A DNA stretch of 56,266 nucleotides, taken from a virus. Shown in pieces: positions 42,465 through 50,450 of the stretch (position 1 is its first letter; each line of letters begins with the position of its first letter). The notes below the pieces were generated by a model, which was not told the DNA's origin, ran no database searches, and saw nothing but the letters and a program-made list of their open reading frames with translations. The stretch lies in the IMG/VR virus record IMGVR_UViG_3300046170_000364, positions 1-56,266 of that record; one strand, given 5' to 3'. The translations under genes were made by a program, and so were the position numbers.

Positions 42465-43219
42465 GCCTCGTCCCTATCAAGTTGCAACAGGCGCAGCGAT
42501 TCAGTGGCAAACTTTCTGACCGACTCCGCTTCGCGAGCAACTTCTTCCAATGTCTCCCTGATACTAGGATTGCCATCCTTGGCCAACTGTCTTTCAGCTG
42601 CCATTACGTCTTGATAAACAATACCTCGCCCGAAGCGAAACTCCTTTGACGCTGCTCTCATTGTTTTCTCTAACGGAATTTGGATTTCTTTCAATGCCGC
42701 TACAATCTTCAGCCGATCTTTGCTGCTTTTGCTTTCACGCTTTACAAGAGCTTTCATGTGATCGTTGAGTTCGCCTGTTGGCGTAACAGGTTGATCATTA
42801 ACAGGTGGCCCCTGTGTGGCCTCAAACTCGCTCTCATTGCTATTTCTGCTGTTTATCTCTTTTGCAATAGTCTTGTTGCCACGCCCGTATTTACTAGCAA
42901 TAGTTTTAATACCCATTCCGGCCTGATAGTCCGCCCACCAATGATCACGTTCAGCTTGATCAGCTTTTTTAGGTTTAGCTGGTGCGCTTTCTGACGGAAC
43001 GGTGTCTATGCTAACTTTAGCATGGACACCGTTTTTGCTTAGTCGGTTTCTAAGCGTCTGCCTATTTACTTTGAAAAGTTTAGCAGCAGCATATTCTGAC
43101 ATTTTGCCTGTCTGCACTGCAGCAATAGCGTTTTCCATTACTTGTTCTATTGATGTTCTACTTGCCAACATTTCAACGAGCTTGCAGTCGTCTCCGCATT
43201 TAGGCTCTTCGCTGTTCAT
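42461..43219 (-). CDS. HTH DNA-binding protein
   Basis: 252 residues. TGKMSEYAAAKLFKVNRQTLRNRLSKNG is a psq-like HTH (about residues 37-64). A second, GMGIKTIASKYGRGNKTIAKEIN (about 101-123), is an IS30/resolvase-like HTH. A helical C-terminal half (about 150-250) may oligomerise. It follows a terminator, so it may have its own promoter. It could be an early regulator or a replication initiator helper. Confidence 0.6.
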   Translation of the reverse strand: MNSEEPKCGDDCKLVEMLASRTSIEQVMENAIAAVQTGKMSEYAAAKLFKVNRQTLRNRLSKNGVHAKVSIDTVPSESAPAKPKKADQAERDHWWADYQAGMGIKTIASKYGRGNKTIAKEINSRNSNESEFEATQGPPVNDQPVTPTGELNDHMKALVKRESKSSKDRLKIVAALKEIQIPLEKTMRAASKEFRFGRGIVYQDVMAAERQLAKDGNPSIRETLEEVAREAESVRKFATESLRLLQLDRDEA

Positions 43220-43224
43220 GGAAT

Positions 43225-43246
43225 AAAAAACCCGCTTAAAAGCGGG
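43225..43246 (-). terminator. rho-independent terminator after the parB-like gene
   Basis: Minus-strand hairpin CCCGCTT (43246-43240) and AAGCGGG (43237-43231), with six T in the minus strand at 43230-43225. It separates the ParB-like transcript from the HTH-helicase operon. Confidence 0.8.
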
Positions 43247-43273
43247 GTGATAAAGTTCAATTTAGGAATGAAG

Positions 43274-44263
43274 TCAGAAGCATCGCTCAATCACTGTGGG
43301 TGACAACGCTCTAGCGACTTTTCCCGCTTTTGATCCGTTTTGAGGGTCATGCTGTGCAGTAACAACTGCCAGCGGAAGAGCTGCCTTGACGGATGACATT
43401 ACTTTTTCAAACCTTCCAGGCTTGTCTGCCTTGATCCATTTGAGAAAAGTGCCTCCTTCTGGCCTTGCTCTCTCAAGCTGATTCCAGAGACTATTACCTG
43501 CGTCGGAATACTGCGCGGGGGTAAAATGATTCAAGTCAAGATCTGCTGCTAAAAGTTTTACATAGCAAGAGAAGGCTGCCTTAAAGTCTTTAGCGTTCCC
43601 TGCGTGCAAGATTGAATCTTGAATGCTTTCGCAGCTAAATAGTTCAACTCCACTCGTAGAACCAACCCTTTCACGAATCTCTGCGCGAGAAAAATCCCTA
43701 GAGCCAGTATTGGCTGAAATAATTCGAGCCTGTACCTCTTGTTGAAGAGAGCAATTAATAACCGAGCAACGTACCTTTACGCTTTGATAACCATTAAAGC
43801 CAGCTGCTTTTAACATTATTTGCAACGCTAATGTGCGGTGACGGCCTGACGTAATGATTGGGCCAATAACTGATCCTGCTTGTAAGTCGTGAATGTAAGC
43901 GACTTCAATATCTTCCATCAGCCTTTTCTCTCTACCGCCTCCTGACTTGCGGATTAGCCCGTACCGCCCAAACAAGATGTCATTAACCGCTGAAGGGTCA
44001 ACGGCTTGAGCTGTTACTTCGTGCTTTGAACTTTCAGCTAGTTCGGCGAAAGTAAAACAACGTAGAGCAGAACCACCGTCCGGTTTTTGAACTTGAAACT
44101 CGCTTTCTAAGCTTTGAGTCGAAGAAACAACTCTTTGGATGTTTTTCTTTAGCTCAGAGGAGCCTGCCTTTGAACTGTTTAAAGCCTCAGTGGCTTTTTT
44201 GATCACAGGAGCGAGAGACGGGATCAAGCAGGGGTCGTAGTTGGTTGAAGTGCTGGCGTTCAT
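43274..44263 (-). CDS. ParB/sulfiredoxin-fold protein
   Basis: 329 residues. VIGPIITSGRHRTLALQIML (about 132-151) matches the ParB nuclease-fold box with its GxRHR. ANTGSRDFSRAEI follows, then a helical C-terminal region (LDLNHFTPAQYSDAGNSLWNQL). It differs from plasmid ParB, lacking an evident KorB HTH, so it may be a ParB-like CTP-binding or nuclease protein. It sits beside the control region at 44264-44524, is transcribed alone and ends at a terminator. No parA is seen. Confidence 0.6.
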   Translation of the reverse strand: MNASTSTNYDPCLIPSLAPVIKKATEALNSSKAGSSELKKNIQRVVSSTQSLESEFQVQKPDGGSALRCFTFAELAESSKHEVTAQAVDPSAVNDILFGRYGLIRKSGGGREKRLMEDIEVAYIHDLQAGSVIGPIITSGRHRTLALQIMLKAAGFNGYQSVKVRCSVINCSLQQEVQARIISANTGSRDFSRAEIRERVGSTSGVELFSCESIQDSILHAGNAKDFKAAFSCYVKLLAADLDLNHFTPAQYSDAGNSLWNQLERARPEGGTFLKWIKADKPGRFEKVMSSVKAALPLAVVTAQHDPQNGSKAGKVARALSPTVIERCF

Positions 44264-44284
44264 TTGAACTCAGTAAACGAAAGG

Positions 44285-44358
44285 ACTGAGCTAAAATGGA
44301 AAGCGGATAGGCAAACCATTTAGCCATTGCATGACCCCGATTGGCGTCGGGGTTTTTT
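44285..44358 (+). ncRNA. possible small structured RNA
   Basis: A stem formed by GCTAAAATGG (44290-44299) and CCATTTAGC (44316-44324), with one bulged A, is followed at once by a strong plus-strand terminator (44335-44358). No plus-strand gene precedes it, so the terminator must serve a short RNA starting near here or antisense transcription of the ParB-like gene's 5' end. No promoter is certain. Confidence 0.35.
44335..44358 (+). terminator. orphan plus-strand terminator in the control region
   Basis: CCCCGA (44335-44340), loop TTGGCG, TCGGGG (44347-44352), six T. A textbook intrinsic terminator 170 bases before the primase start. Confidence 0.75.
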
Positions 44359-44404
44359 CATGCTGCAAGAACCATAACAGCAAAACGCCTGTGTTGTCGA
44401 ATTT

Positions 44405-44500
44405 GCGGTATATACCCGCCATCGGAGTGTGCGCACAAAGAATTATGACCCCAATGTTGTGTACACGTATATACACGCCAACCTCGCAGCTTTCGTGTAC
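44405..44500. promoter_or_regulatory. palindrome cluster, candidate operators
   Basis: Perfect palindromes GGTATATACC (44407-44416), GTGCGCAC (44429-44436), GTGTACAC (44459-44466) and GTATATAC (44467-44474, directly next to it), then GTGTAC at 44495. They lie between the divergent parB-like and primase genes. Likely binding sites for a regulator that switches the two operons. Confidence 0.5.
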
Positions 44501-44524
44501 TCTCAGTCCCTACAACAAAATTAG

Positions 44525-46684
44525 ATGCCTAACTCTGTTCTTATCGACTGGTCAATCACCGATGACTTCCTTGAAGCCATCGGTCGCAGCACCGGCCCCA
44601 TAGTTGTTGCTGTTTACCCCTCAGATCCGTCGCGGCCTTGCATCCACATCAAGGCGGACGCAGAGGACCTGCCGCGAAACAAAATCGAACGCATCCTCGC
44701 TCGTAACTCAGGCAGCAGTCTTGGCTTTGTAGTAAACCCACCCTCAGACCAGCCTGCCGTATGGGGCACCAAGCCAGAGCACATCAACCGGGCTGGTGAG
44801 ATTAAAGCTTGGGGCGCATCCAATGCCCACATCGAGCACGCAATCGCCTGCTTTGCAGAGTGCGACGGCAATCTCGACCGCGAAGCTCAAGCGGCACTGC
44901 CCGCAATGGCTGGCCTCCCGGAACCAACGGTCTCGGTCTGGACTGGTGGCAAATCCCTCCACCATTACTGGCTGTTCACCCCAGGCCAAGAGCCGGACAT
45001 CCAAGATTTCTCGGACTTGCAGCGCCGGATCGCCACGGCAATCGAGATTGTTGCGCCTGACTCCAAGCCAGACAAGGCGATCTCTAACGCATCTCGCGTC
45101 ATGCGCCTGCCCGGTGGTATCCACCCCAGTACTGGCGAACGCACGGTTATCGCCTCGACCAGAACTGAAACATTCACCCCAGACGAGATCGGTGCTGCTG
45201 CTCCAACGATTCTTCAACGTGGCACCCGCCCAGCAGAACCGTCTCATCACTGGTTTTCTAAACTCCCACCCGCAGAGCAGCGCACACTTGCTGTTGAAAT
45301 CCTCCGTGATTACATCCCACTCCGCACTGAAGCAGGCCAAGGCACCTATCCAACCTGCTTCGCCTGCCTCGCTGCTCTAACTCACCATTTCGGACAGTCA
45401 CTTGCACAGGACATCGTTCTGGAAGCTGACTGGCAATCACCCGGCACATGGGAGCCAGCCAAAAAGATCCTTTCAATCGGTGATGCACCAATCAGGGCGT
45501 CAATCAGCAGGCTGATCAACACCGCAATAGCAAACGGCTGGGAATTACCCCAAAATGTTGATACCGAAGAGCCAAACGAAGCACCAGAAGAACATCATGC
45601 AGTCATACCTTTTCAGTTTCTTGGTTATGAACATGGCAAGCATTACTACATGCCTAGAGCAAGTTCACAAGCAATTGAACTGACAATATCGTCACATACT
45701 AAACTGCACCTAATTTCGCTAACAAGCTCCTTAGAGTTCTGGCAGCGCAACTTCACAGTCAACGACAAGCTTGACTGGGATCTTGCTACCGAATGGCTAA
45801 TGCAAGAATCACACAAAAAAGGTGTATTTGATCCTGATCGTATTAGAGGCCGTGGTGCTTGGGTAGATGCTAATCGCGTTATCTTTCACCTTGGCATGAG
45901 AATGATAGTTGATAATCGCGAGCAAAAAGTATCAGACGGAATATCGAGTTACTACTTTTACGAACACGCCAAACCCCTTGATGGGCCTAGTGAAATCCCG
46001 TTAGAAGACGATGTTTCGGTTCAGCTTTTTAGACTTGCAAAGTCTTTCTCTTGGGAATCACCTTCCTATGCGTTCCTGCTTGCTGGCTGGGTTGCTCTTG
46101 CTCCTATCTGTGGCGCACTTGAGTGGCGCTCACATATCTGGGTCACCGGAGGTAAGGGCACGGGTAAGACAACAATCCTCAGTCGTTTCCTTAAGCCTTT
46201 GCTAGGCGGCATTTATCAATCAGCCACAGGTGGAACCACTGAACCTGGCCTTCGCGCTGCTCTCCGGTCTGATGCAATCCCTGTACTGTTCGATGAATTT
46301 GAGCAGAACGACTCCCGCGAAAAACAAAATCGCGACAACGTTCTAGCAATGGCAAGGATCGCATCATCGGAAGGCGGCAAAATCATTAAGGGCTCTGCTG
46401 GTGGTGGTGCCGCTAATCAATACGAAATCCGCTCCATGTTCTGTGTTTCATCAATCAATGCTTCCTTAGTGCAAGGCGCTGATCGTGATCGCTTCTGTGT
46501 CCTTACCTTGCAGAAGGGCGAGGGGGACTGGCTCCCGCTTGAGGCACAGATCGCCAAGCTCTGTACTCCCGAAACAGGTCGCAGCCTGGTGGCACGAACA
46601 CTGGCACGGGTGCCGACTATTAGGGCCAATGCGCGGAAGTTTGCAGCGGCCCTAGCTGATCGAGCACGGTCAGCGTTTTGGTGA
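44525..46684 (+). CDS. primase-helicase, segment 1
   Basis: 719 residues as written. Residues 1-300 look like a PrimPol-type primase (SVWTGGKSLHHYWLF, SRVMRLPGGIHPSTGE). The middle links to a DUF927/SF3-like ATPase with Walker A TGGKGTGKTT (about 541-550), Walker B PVLFDEFEQND and a sensor stretch FCVSSINASL. It should prime and unwind DNA at the origin. Two extra bases, T near 46677 and G near 46700, break the end; repaired it continues SAFGDQHGTLLAGAFSLLPG. Confidence 0.8.
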   Translation: MPNSVLIDWSITDDFLEAIGRSTGPIVVAVYPSDPSRPCIHIKADAEDLPRNKIERILARNSGSSLGFVVNPPSDQPAVWGTKPEHINRAGEIKAWGASNAHIEHAIACFAECDGNLDREAQAALPAMAGLPEPTVSVWTGGKSLHHYWLFTPGQEPDIQDFSDLQRRIATAIEIVAPDSKPDKAISNASRVMRLPGGIHPSTGERTVIASTRTETFTPDEIGAAAPTILQRGTRPAEPSHHWFSKLPPAEQRTLAVEILRDYIPLRTEAGQGTYPTCFACLAALTHHFGQSLAQDIVLEADWQSPGTWEPAKKILSIGDAPIRASISRLINTAIANGWELPQNVDTEEPNEAPEEHHAVIPFQFLGYEHGKHYYMPRASSQAIELTISSHTKLHLISLTSSLEFWQRNFTVNDKLDWDLATEWLMQESHKKGVFDPDRIRGRGAWVDANRVIFHLGMRMIVDNREQKVSDGISSYYFYEHAKPLDGPSEIPLEDDVSVQLFRLAKSFSWESPSYAFLLAGWVALAPICGALEWRSHIWVTGGKGTGKTTILSRFLKPLLGGIYQSATGGTTEPGLRAALRSDAIPVLFDEFEQNDSREKQNRDNVLAMARIASSEGGKIIKGSAGGGAANQYEIRSMFCVSSINASLVQGADRDRFCVLTLQKGEGDWLPLEAQIAKLCTPETGRSLVARTLARVPTIRANARKFAAALADRARSAFW

Positions 46685-47193
46685 TCAACACGGCACCCTG
46701 CTCGGCAGGTGCATTCAGCCTGCTCCCAGGCAGTGATCGTGAGCTGTCTGATGTAGAGGCTGCTGAGTTTTGCGCTGGCATCGACTGGACATCACAGCGG
46801 CGCGATGAACGTGACGCTGATGAGGATCAATGCCTTGCGCGGATCCTTGAGTCAATGATCGCCGTGGAGGGCGGCAGAAGGTTCACGATCATGAATCTTG
46901 TCGAGAGTCTTTGCGGTCCCAAAATGGGAACTATTGAAGGTTCTGATGAAACTGCGGAAAAAGTTCTTGGCAGATATGGAATCAGACTTATGTCCGGTTC
47001 GATGATGATTGCTAATTCAAATACGAATTTAGAACGGCTTTTGAATGAGACAGCATGGTCTGGAGGGGCTCACAAGCAAGCACTGAAGCGGGTTTTCGGG
47101 GCTTCAGGCTCCACAGGAATGGTGAGATTCTGCGGAAGTAAGTCATCTAGGGCTACAGTGATTCCACTGACGGCAATTATCGACACGGATTAG
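46678..47193 (+). CDS. primase-helicase, segment 2: C-terminus
   Basis: True from about 46705 (AGAFSLLPGSDRELSDVEAAEF) to 47193. The C-terminal domain of about 165 residues (LVESLCGPKMGTIEGSDETAEKVLGRYGIRLM in pieces) has winged-helix-like character and may bind the origin just downstream. Whole protein about 888 residues. Confidence 0.72.
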   Translation: MVINTAPCSAGAFSLLPGSDRELSDVEAAEFCAGIDWTSQRRDERDADEDQCLARILESMIAVEGGRRFTIMNLVESLCGPKMGTIEGSDETAEKVLGRYGIRLMSGSMMIANSNTNLERLLNETAWSGGAHKQALKRVFGASGSTGMVRFCGSKSSRATVIPLTAIIDTD

Positions 47194-47510
47194 CCCAAAC
47201 CCCAGTCATACCAACCTGTATCACTTTAGCGATACATCGATACACGACCGATACGCCGACATCCACTGCGGCGCAAGGGTTGTATCGATGTATCGCTTTT
47301 TTGTGCCCACGAGTAAGTATGTGTGTGTAAGTAAGAGAGAGTAATATATATAATATATATTTATTGATACATTTATTATTATTGATACATCCCAGTCATA
47401 CCAGGGGGTTTGCCCGTATCACCCCCCGATACGTTTGTATACGTTCACTGCGGCGCAAGGGATCTCGGCGATACGGTGCCTAAAAAAAGCCTTCCAGCTA
47501 GCCTTATCTC
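47194..47510. other. candidate replication origin
   Basis: No gene. At least eleven GATAC/GTATC words, two partial copies of one block (CCCAGTCATACCA at 47201 and 47391; CACTGCGGCGCAAGGG at 47264 and 47446), a 17-bp perfect hairpin, a second hairpin CGTATC/GATACG (47415-47433), and a 50-base almost pure AT stretch (47341-47388). Repeats plus a melting zone directly after the primase-helicase gene are what an iteron-type origin looks like. Confidence 0.55.
47228..47302 (+). terminator. 17-bp perfect hairpin with T-run
   Basis: Arms at 47228-47244 and 47281-47297 are exact reverse complements (core GCGATACATCGATACA). The 36-base loop has its own CGCCG/CGGCG stem. Six T follow the outer stem. 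It can end the primase transcript, but the long loop and iteron words also fit a cruciform within an origin. Confidence 0.6.
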
Positions 47511-48269
47511 ATGCCAATCACCTTCGACGCTGAAGAAATAACCGGCAAGCTGGATGCCATCAGGCTCACCCAGCTTCCATTCGCTGCATCAAGAGCAGCT
47601 AACCAACTCGGCTGGGAGCTAAAGAACTCGGCGTGGCCTGCTTTTGCTAGGAGGGCCTTCAATCTGCGCGAAGGCAGCCCCGTGCCATTTACGACTGGTG
47701 GGGGAGGAGTTGTTGGTGGGCTTCTTTACAAGCACAACACTGGCGAGGCGAAAGTCAAGATCAGCCTTGACCGTCCTGCGCCAAAGGGCCAAGATCCTGC
47801 CCGCTACCTATCCCCTGGGGAGACTGGCGGACAGATTTACAAGACACGCTTTTCCCGAGCCTTGAGCCTCAAGGGAATAATGCCATCACAGTTCCAATAC
47901 GCAGCGCCGCTGATACTAAGCAAGGGTTTTGAAGGGCAAGTGAGCAATAAGCGAATCAATGCGGGGTATTACAAAACCATTTTGACGAGGCTCGAAGGGG
48001 ACTCAGCAAGGGGAAGCCGGGGAAGCAAGTTCGCTGGCTACAGGTTTTTCTCTGTACCTGATGCAAGAAAATCAAGCACTTCCGGTCGAAACTTGAATCC
48101 AGGTATTTACAGAGCGCAAGGCCGTGGCGAGCTGCAACAGCTTTTTAGTTATCTGGACAAGATGCCATCGGTTTCGTCTCGGTGGTCCTTCGAGGAATTT
48201 GCAGAGCGTGAATCTTTGCCCATACTGGAGCGCATACTCCCCCAGTTCATTGAGGAAGCCTTGAAGTGA
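47511..48269 (+). CDS. minor tail protein Z-like
   Basis: 252 residues. LPFAASRAANQLGWELKNSAWPAFARRAFNLREGSP at the start and GIYRAQGRGELQQLFSYLDKMPSVSSRWSFEEFAE near the end match the pattern of gpZ-like/HK97 gp10-type tail completion proteins (N-terminal helix with A...A...LG, then YR..G.GxLxxLF...P). It lies far from the tail genes, between the origin and small genes, so either the gene has moved or it is expressed early. Confidence 0.55.
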   Translation: MPITFDAEEITGKLDAIRLTQLPFAASRAANQLGWELKNSAWPAFARRAFNLREGSPVPFTTGGGGVVGGLLYKHNTGEAKVKISLDRPAPKGQDPARYLSPGETGGQIYKTRFSRALSLKGIMPSQFQYAAPLILSKGFEGQVSNKRINAGYYKTILTRLEGDSARGSRGSKFAGYRFFSVPDARKSSTSGRNLNPGIYRAQGRGELQQLFSYLDKMPSVSSRWSFEEFAERESLPILERILPQFIEEALK

Positions 48270-48448
48270 TCGAGCCGTGCCAGCAGAGCGAGTTTTTTAT
48301 GGAGCGGCTCAGGAGGCAGTCACAGGGGATGAGCCGCGAAGAGCTGCTGGTCGTGGTCGATACTTTGAGCCGCTTGTACTGCACCACAAAGAGTGGAGCT
48401 AACTGGTTAGCCAAAGAAGCCGCCAAGAATTTGTCAGCAGGTTGTTGA
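48266..48448 (+). CDS. small helical protein, NblA-like pattern
   Basis: 60 residues from GTG 48266 overlapping the previous stop. FFMERLRRQSQGMSREELLVVVDTLSRLYCTTKSGANWLAKEAAKN (in pieces) gives a helix, a MSREEL turn and a second helix with LY. NblA phycobilisome-degradation proteins have the similar MSxEQAxxxLxxLY pattern and occur in cyanophages, but so do other small cyanobacterial proteins. Treat as a weak resemblance. Confidence 0.4.
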   Translation: MIEPCQQSEFFMERLRRQSQGMSREELLVVVDTLSRLYCTTKSGANWLAKEAAKNLSAGC

Positions 48449-48499
48449 CACGCTGCGCTTAAGAGCTATATTGCCGTTGCAAACAAAAATGCGTTTTAG

Positions 48500-48955
48500 A
48501 TGCCTTCCATTGCTTCGCTAAGAAAACAGGTCAAACAAGCTGATGACGCCTACAGGTCTGGCAATGCGCTCATGAGTGACCAAGACTTTGACCAACTTGC
48601 CGCTGACCTCAGAGCGGTTGCGCCGTTCGCTCCTGAGCTAATGCTCCCCGGGGGCGGGTCTCATCTTTTGAGCCTAAACAATGGCGACAGAGAGGAGCTA
48701 GCCCACTGGCTCTCCATGAGCGGCGCACAGGAGCCTCTGTGCGTGTCGGAAAAGGTTGATGGGTGTGCAATTGCCATTCGCTACGTTTCAGGCCGCTTAG
48801 AGGCCGCCTGGACGCGATCTGGTGCTGACGCTACTGCTTTGGTTGCTCGTGTTGCTCCAAAAAAGCTCTCACAGCGTCTCTCCATTGAGGTTCGCGGCGA
48901 GTTGTACGACTCGGTGACTGGCAAGCAAAGCGTTCCTGCTCAAGCCTTTGCGTAA
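48500..48955 (+). CDS. NAD-dependent DNA ligase (LigA-like), segment 1
   Basis: N-terminal Ia-like helices (DAYRSGNALMSDQDFDQLAADL) and the adenylation domain with EKVDGCAIAIRY, whose Lys in KVDG is the AMP acceptor, then IEVRGELYD (motif III). The frame breaks near 48950, where a shift of one base joins NHTGDGLGFIAYTLVDADGDEF. The whole is about 250 residues, far shorter than cellular LigA; BRCT and HhH parts are absent. Confidence 0.75.
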   Translation: MPSIASLRKQVKQADDAYRSGNALMSDQDFDQLAADLRAVAPFAPELMLPGGGSHLLSLNNGDREELAHWLSMSGAQEPLCVSEKVDGCAIAIRYVSGRLEAAWTRSGADATALVARVAPKKLSQRLSIEVRGELYDSVTGKQSVPAQAFA

Positions 48956-49026
48956 GGCCGAATCACACTGGCGACGGACTGGGCTTTATCGCCTACACCC
49001 TTGTTGATGCTGATGGCGATGAGTTC

Positions 49027-49251
49027 TTGACGCTTGAGCGTTTAGCGACTCTTGGATTCGACACCGTGTCAGCTGTTTGCTGTACTACTGTCGCTGACGT
49101 GATCGCTTGTCATCGCCAGTGGAAAGCTGGATGCTTTGGCCGCTCAGAGCTTCCTACTGACGGCATCGTCATCAGGATTGCTGACCACGCAGCGCAGCAA
49201 GCTCTGGGCTGTAACAGCAAGGCTCCCAATTATGCTTTCGCTATGAAGTGA
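49027..49251 (+). CDS. NAD-dependent DNA ligase, segment 2
   Basis: Coding here begins near 48957 in practice. ELPTDGIVIRIADHAAQQALGCNSKAPNYAFAMK gives motifs IIIa/IV (DGIVIRI) and the APxYAxAxK motif V of NAD-ligases. It ends at TGA 49251 directly after motif V, so the OB-fold is missing unless another indel hides it. Confidence 0.72.
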   Translation: MTLERLATLGFDTVSAVCCTTVADVIACHRQWKAGCFGRSELPTDGIVIRIADHAAQQALGCNSKAPNYAFAMK

Positions 49252-49508
49252 TGGGCTTGACTATGCACTGGTGCACCCGGTTCTGGGAGCGATTCGCTAT
49301 CGGGATACTTGTTAGATCCAGAAACATCTCTCTACTTGCCTTCAAGGACCGAGACCTGGATCAGGTGATCATGGCTGGCTCAAAAGACGATCCTGCCGCT
49401 ATGGCGTTCATACAGGCCAACACTCCTAGTGATGAGCGCTATGCGGACCCAGACAGTTTGATGCTGGAACGCTTATTTCATGCTCCCGATGGGGAGAAAC
49501 CAAACTAA
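49251..49508 (+). CDS. hypothetical protein after the ligase
   Basis: 85 residues from ATG 49251, in TGATG overlap with the ligase. It starts MGLTMHWCTRFWERFAIGIL and then reads LAFKDRDLDQVIMAGSKDDPAAMAFIQANTPSDERYADPDSLMLERLF (in pieces). It could be a small separate protein or a remnant of a ligase C-terminal region. No motif recognised. Confidence 0.4.
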   Translation: MGLTMHWCTRFWERFAIGILVRSRNISLLAFKDRDLDQVIMAGSKDDPAAMAFIQANTPSDERYADPDSLMLERLFHAPDGEKPN

Positions 49509-49513
49509 AAAAC

Positions 49514-49714
49514 ATGCAAACAGTTCACCTCAAAAAGTCCCATGACTTCGCAATTTTCATCGAAAACCACGGAGGAAGCTGGTTTGAAATCTCAGGGCAA
49601 GGTCGCGTCGCCCTCACTCCCGGCAGGTACATCAGCGCCTCCGACGCTAAGGACAAAATTCAAAGTCTGCGCTCAATGGGTTACAAGCGACAGCAACTCG
49701 CCAGTGATTCGTGA
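49514..49714 (+). CDS. small protein, unknown
   Basis: 66 residues: MQTVHLKKSHDFAIFIENHG, then GSWFEISGQGRVALTPGRYI and a helical end SDAKDKIQSLRSMGYKRQQL. Beta hairpin plus helix. It overlaps the next gene start. Confidence 0.5.
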   Translation: MQTVHLKKSHDFAIFIENHGGSWFEISGQGRVALTPGRYISASDAKDKIQSLRSMGYKRQQLASDS

Positions 49715-49844
49715 AATCGTTGGAACGATCAGCTGCATGGCTGTAATTACTTACGTTTCCGGCTACACGTTTGGAACTTGGTTTCACAAGACTAAAAAAC
49801 AACTAACAGCAAAAAGCAATGACTCGATTAATCGGACTGTATAG
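49704..49844 (+). CDS. small single-pass membrane protein
   Basis: 46 residues from GTG 49704: MIREIVGTISCMAVITYVSG, YTFGTWFHKTKKQLTAKSND, SINRTV. One transmembrane helix with a basic exit. It overlaps both neighbours, as is common here. Function unknown. Confidence 0.45.
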   Translation: MIREIVGTISCMAVITYVSGYTFGTWFHKTKKQLTAKSNDSINRTV

Positions 49845-50349
49845 CCATGCTCCCGGCTCTGGGAAGACCACTGTTGCGTGGATGTGCGGAGGTTACAAAA
49901 GGTTGTCTTTTGCTGATCCGCTGCGAAAGTTCTCGGCCCAAATTCTTTCGTCTATTGGGTACGACGGCGTTGCCTGCTTGAGGGACAATAAGGAGGACAA
50001 AATTGTTGAGCTTGGTGTCTCCCCTCGCCAGATGATGCAAACGCTGGGCACTGAGTGGGGCCGGTCTTGTATTCACCCTGACCTCTGGGTCATGGTCGCC
50101 TCATGGGCTGCGATTAAGCAGTTGAAGAGTGGGCGAAATGTTGTTTTTGATGATGTGCGCTTTCCGAACGAAGCGGAAATGATCCGCAGGCTGGGCGGTG
50201 AGCTATGGCTTGTGGACCGGCCTGGTGTCCATTACGACGGAGACCATTCGAGCGAAGGCGCTTTGGCGGATGTTTTACCTGATGCGGTGGTTCATAACAG
50301 CGGAACTTTTAGTCACCTCCGTGAAGTGGTTGCTGGATTGCTCGAATGA
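49819..50349 (+). CDS. deoxynucleoside monophosphate kinase
   Basis: 176 residues with a P-loop HAPGSGKTT (10-18), a LSFADPLRKFSAQILSSIG segment and SPRQMMQTLGTEWGRSCIHPDLWV, all typical of T4 gp1-type dNMP kinases, and NVVFDDVRFPNEAEMIRRLGG as the second nucleotide site. It phosphorylates dTMP/dGMP and modified dNMPs to diphosphates, following ThyX in the dTTP path. Confidence 0.85.
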   Translation: MTRLIGLYSHAPGSGKTTVAWMCGGYKRLSFADPLRKFSAQILSSIGYDGVACLRDNKEDKIVELGVSPRQMMQTLGTEWGRSCIHPDLWVMVASWAAIKQLKSGRNVVFDDVRFPNEAEMIRRLGGELWLVDRPGVHYDGDHSSEGALADVLPDAVVHNSGTFSHLREVVAGLLE

Positions 50350-50420
50350 CACTCACTATCAATTTTCTTGTATCTGGCTTTTGCTTATGGCTTGCTTTGG
50401 TCGCATTATTCCTTTTCTAA
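50346..50420 (+). CDS. 24-residue membrane peptide
   Basis: MTLTINFLVSGFCLWLALVA then LFLF and TAA. Purely hydrophobic, starting in ATGA overlap with the dNMP kinase. It may be a real micro-protein or the front of a longer membrane protein cut by an indel in the T-runs at 50420-50440. Confidence 0.3.
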   Translation: MTLTINFLVSGFCLWLALVALFLF

Positions 50421-50450
50421 TTGTCACTTTTTTTGTTTCTATTGCTTTAC

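Noticed and set aside
43274-44263. Complete plasmid partition operon
   Set aside because: Only a ParB-fold protein is seen; no ParA ATPase occurs in the window.
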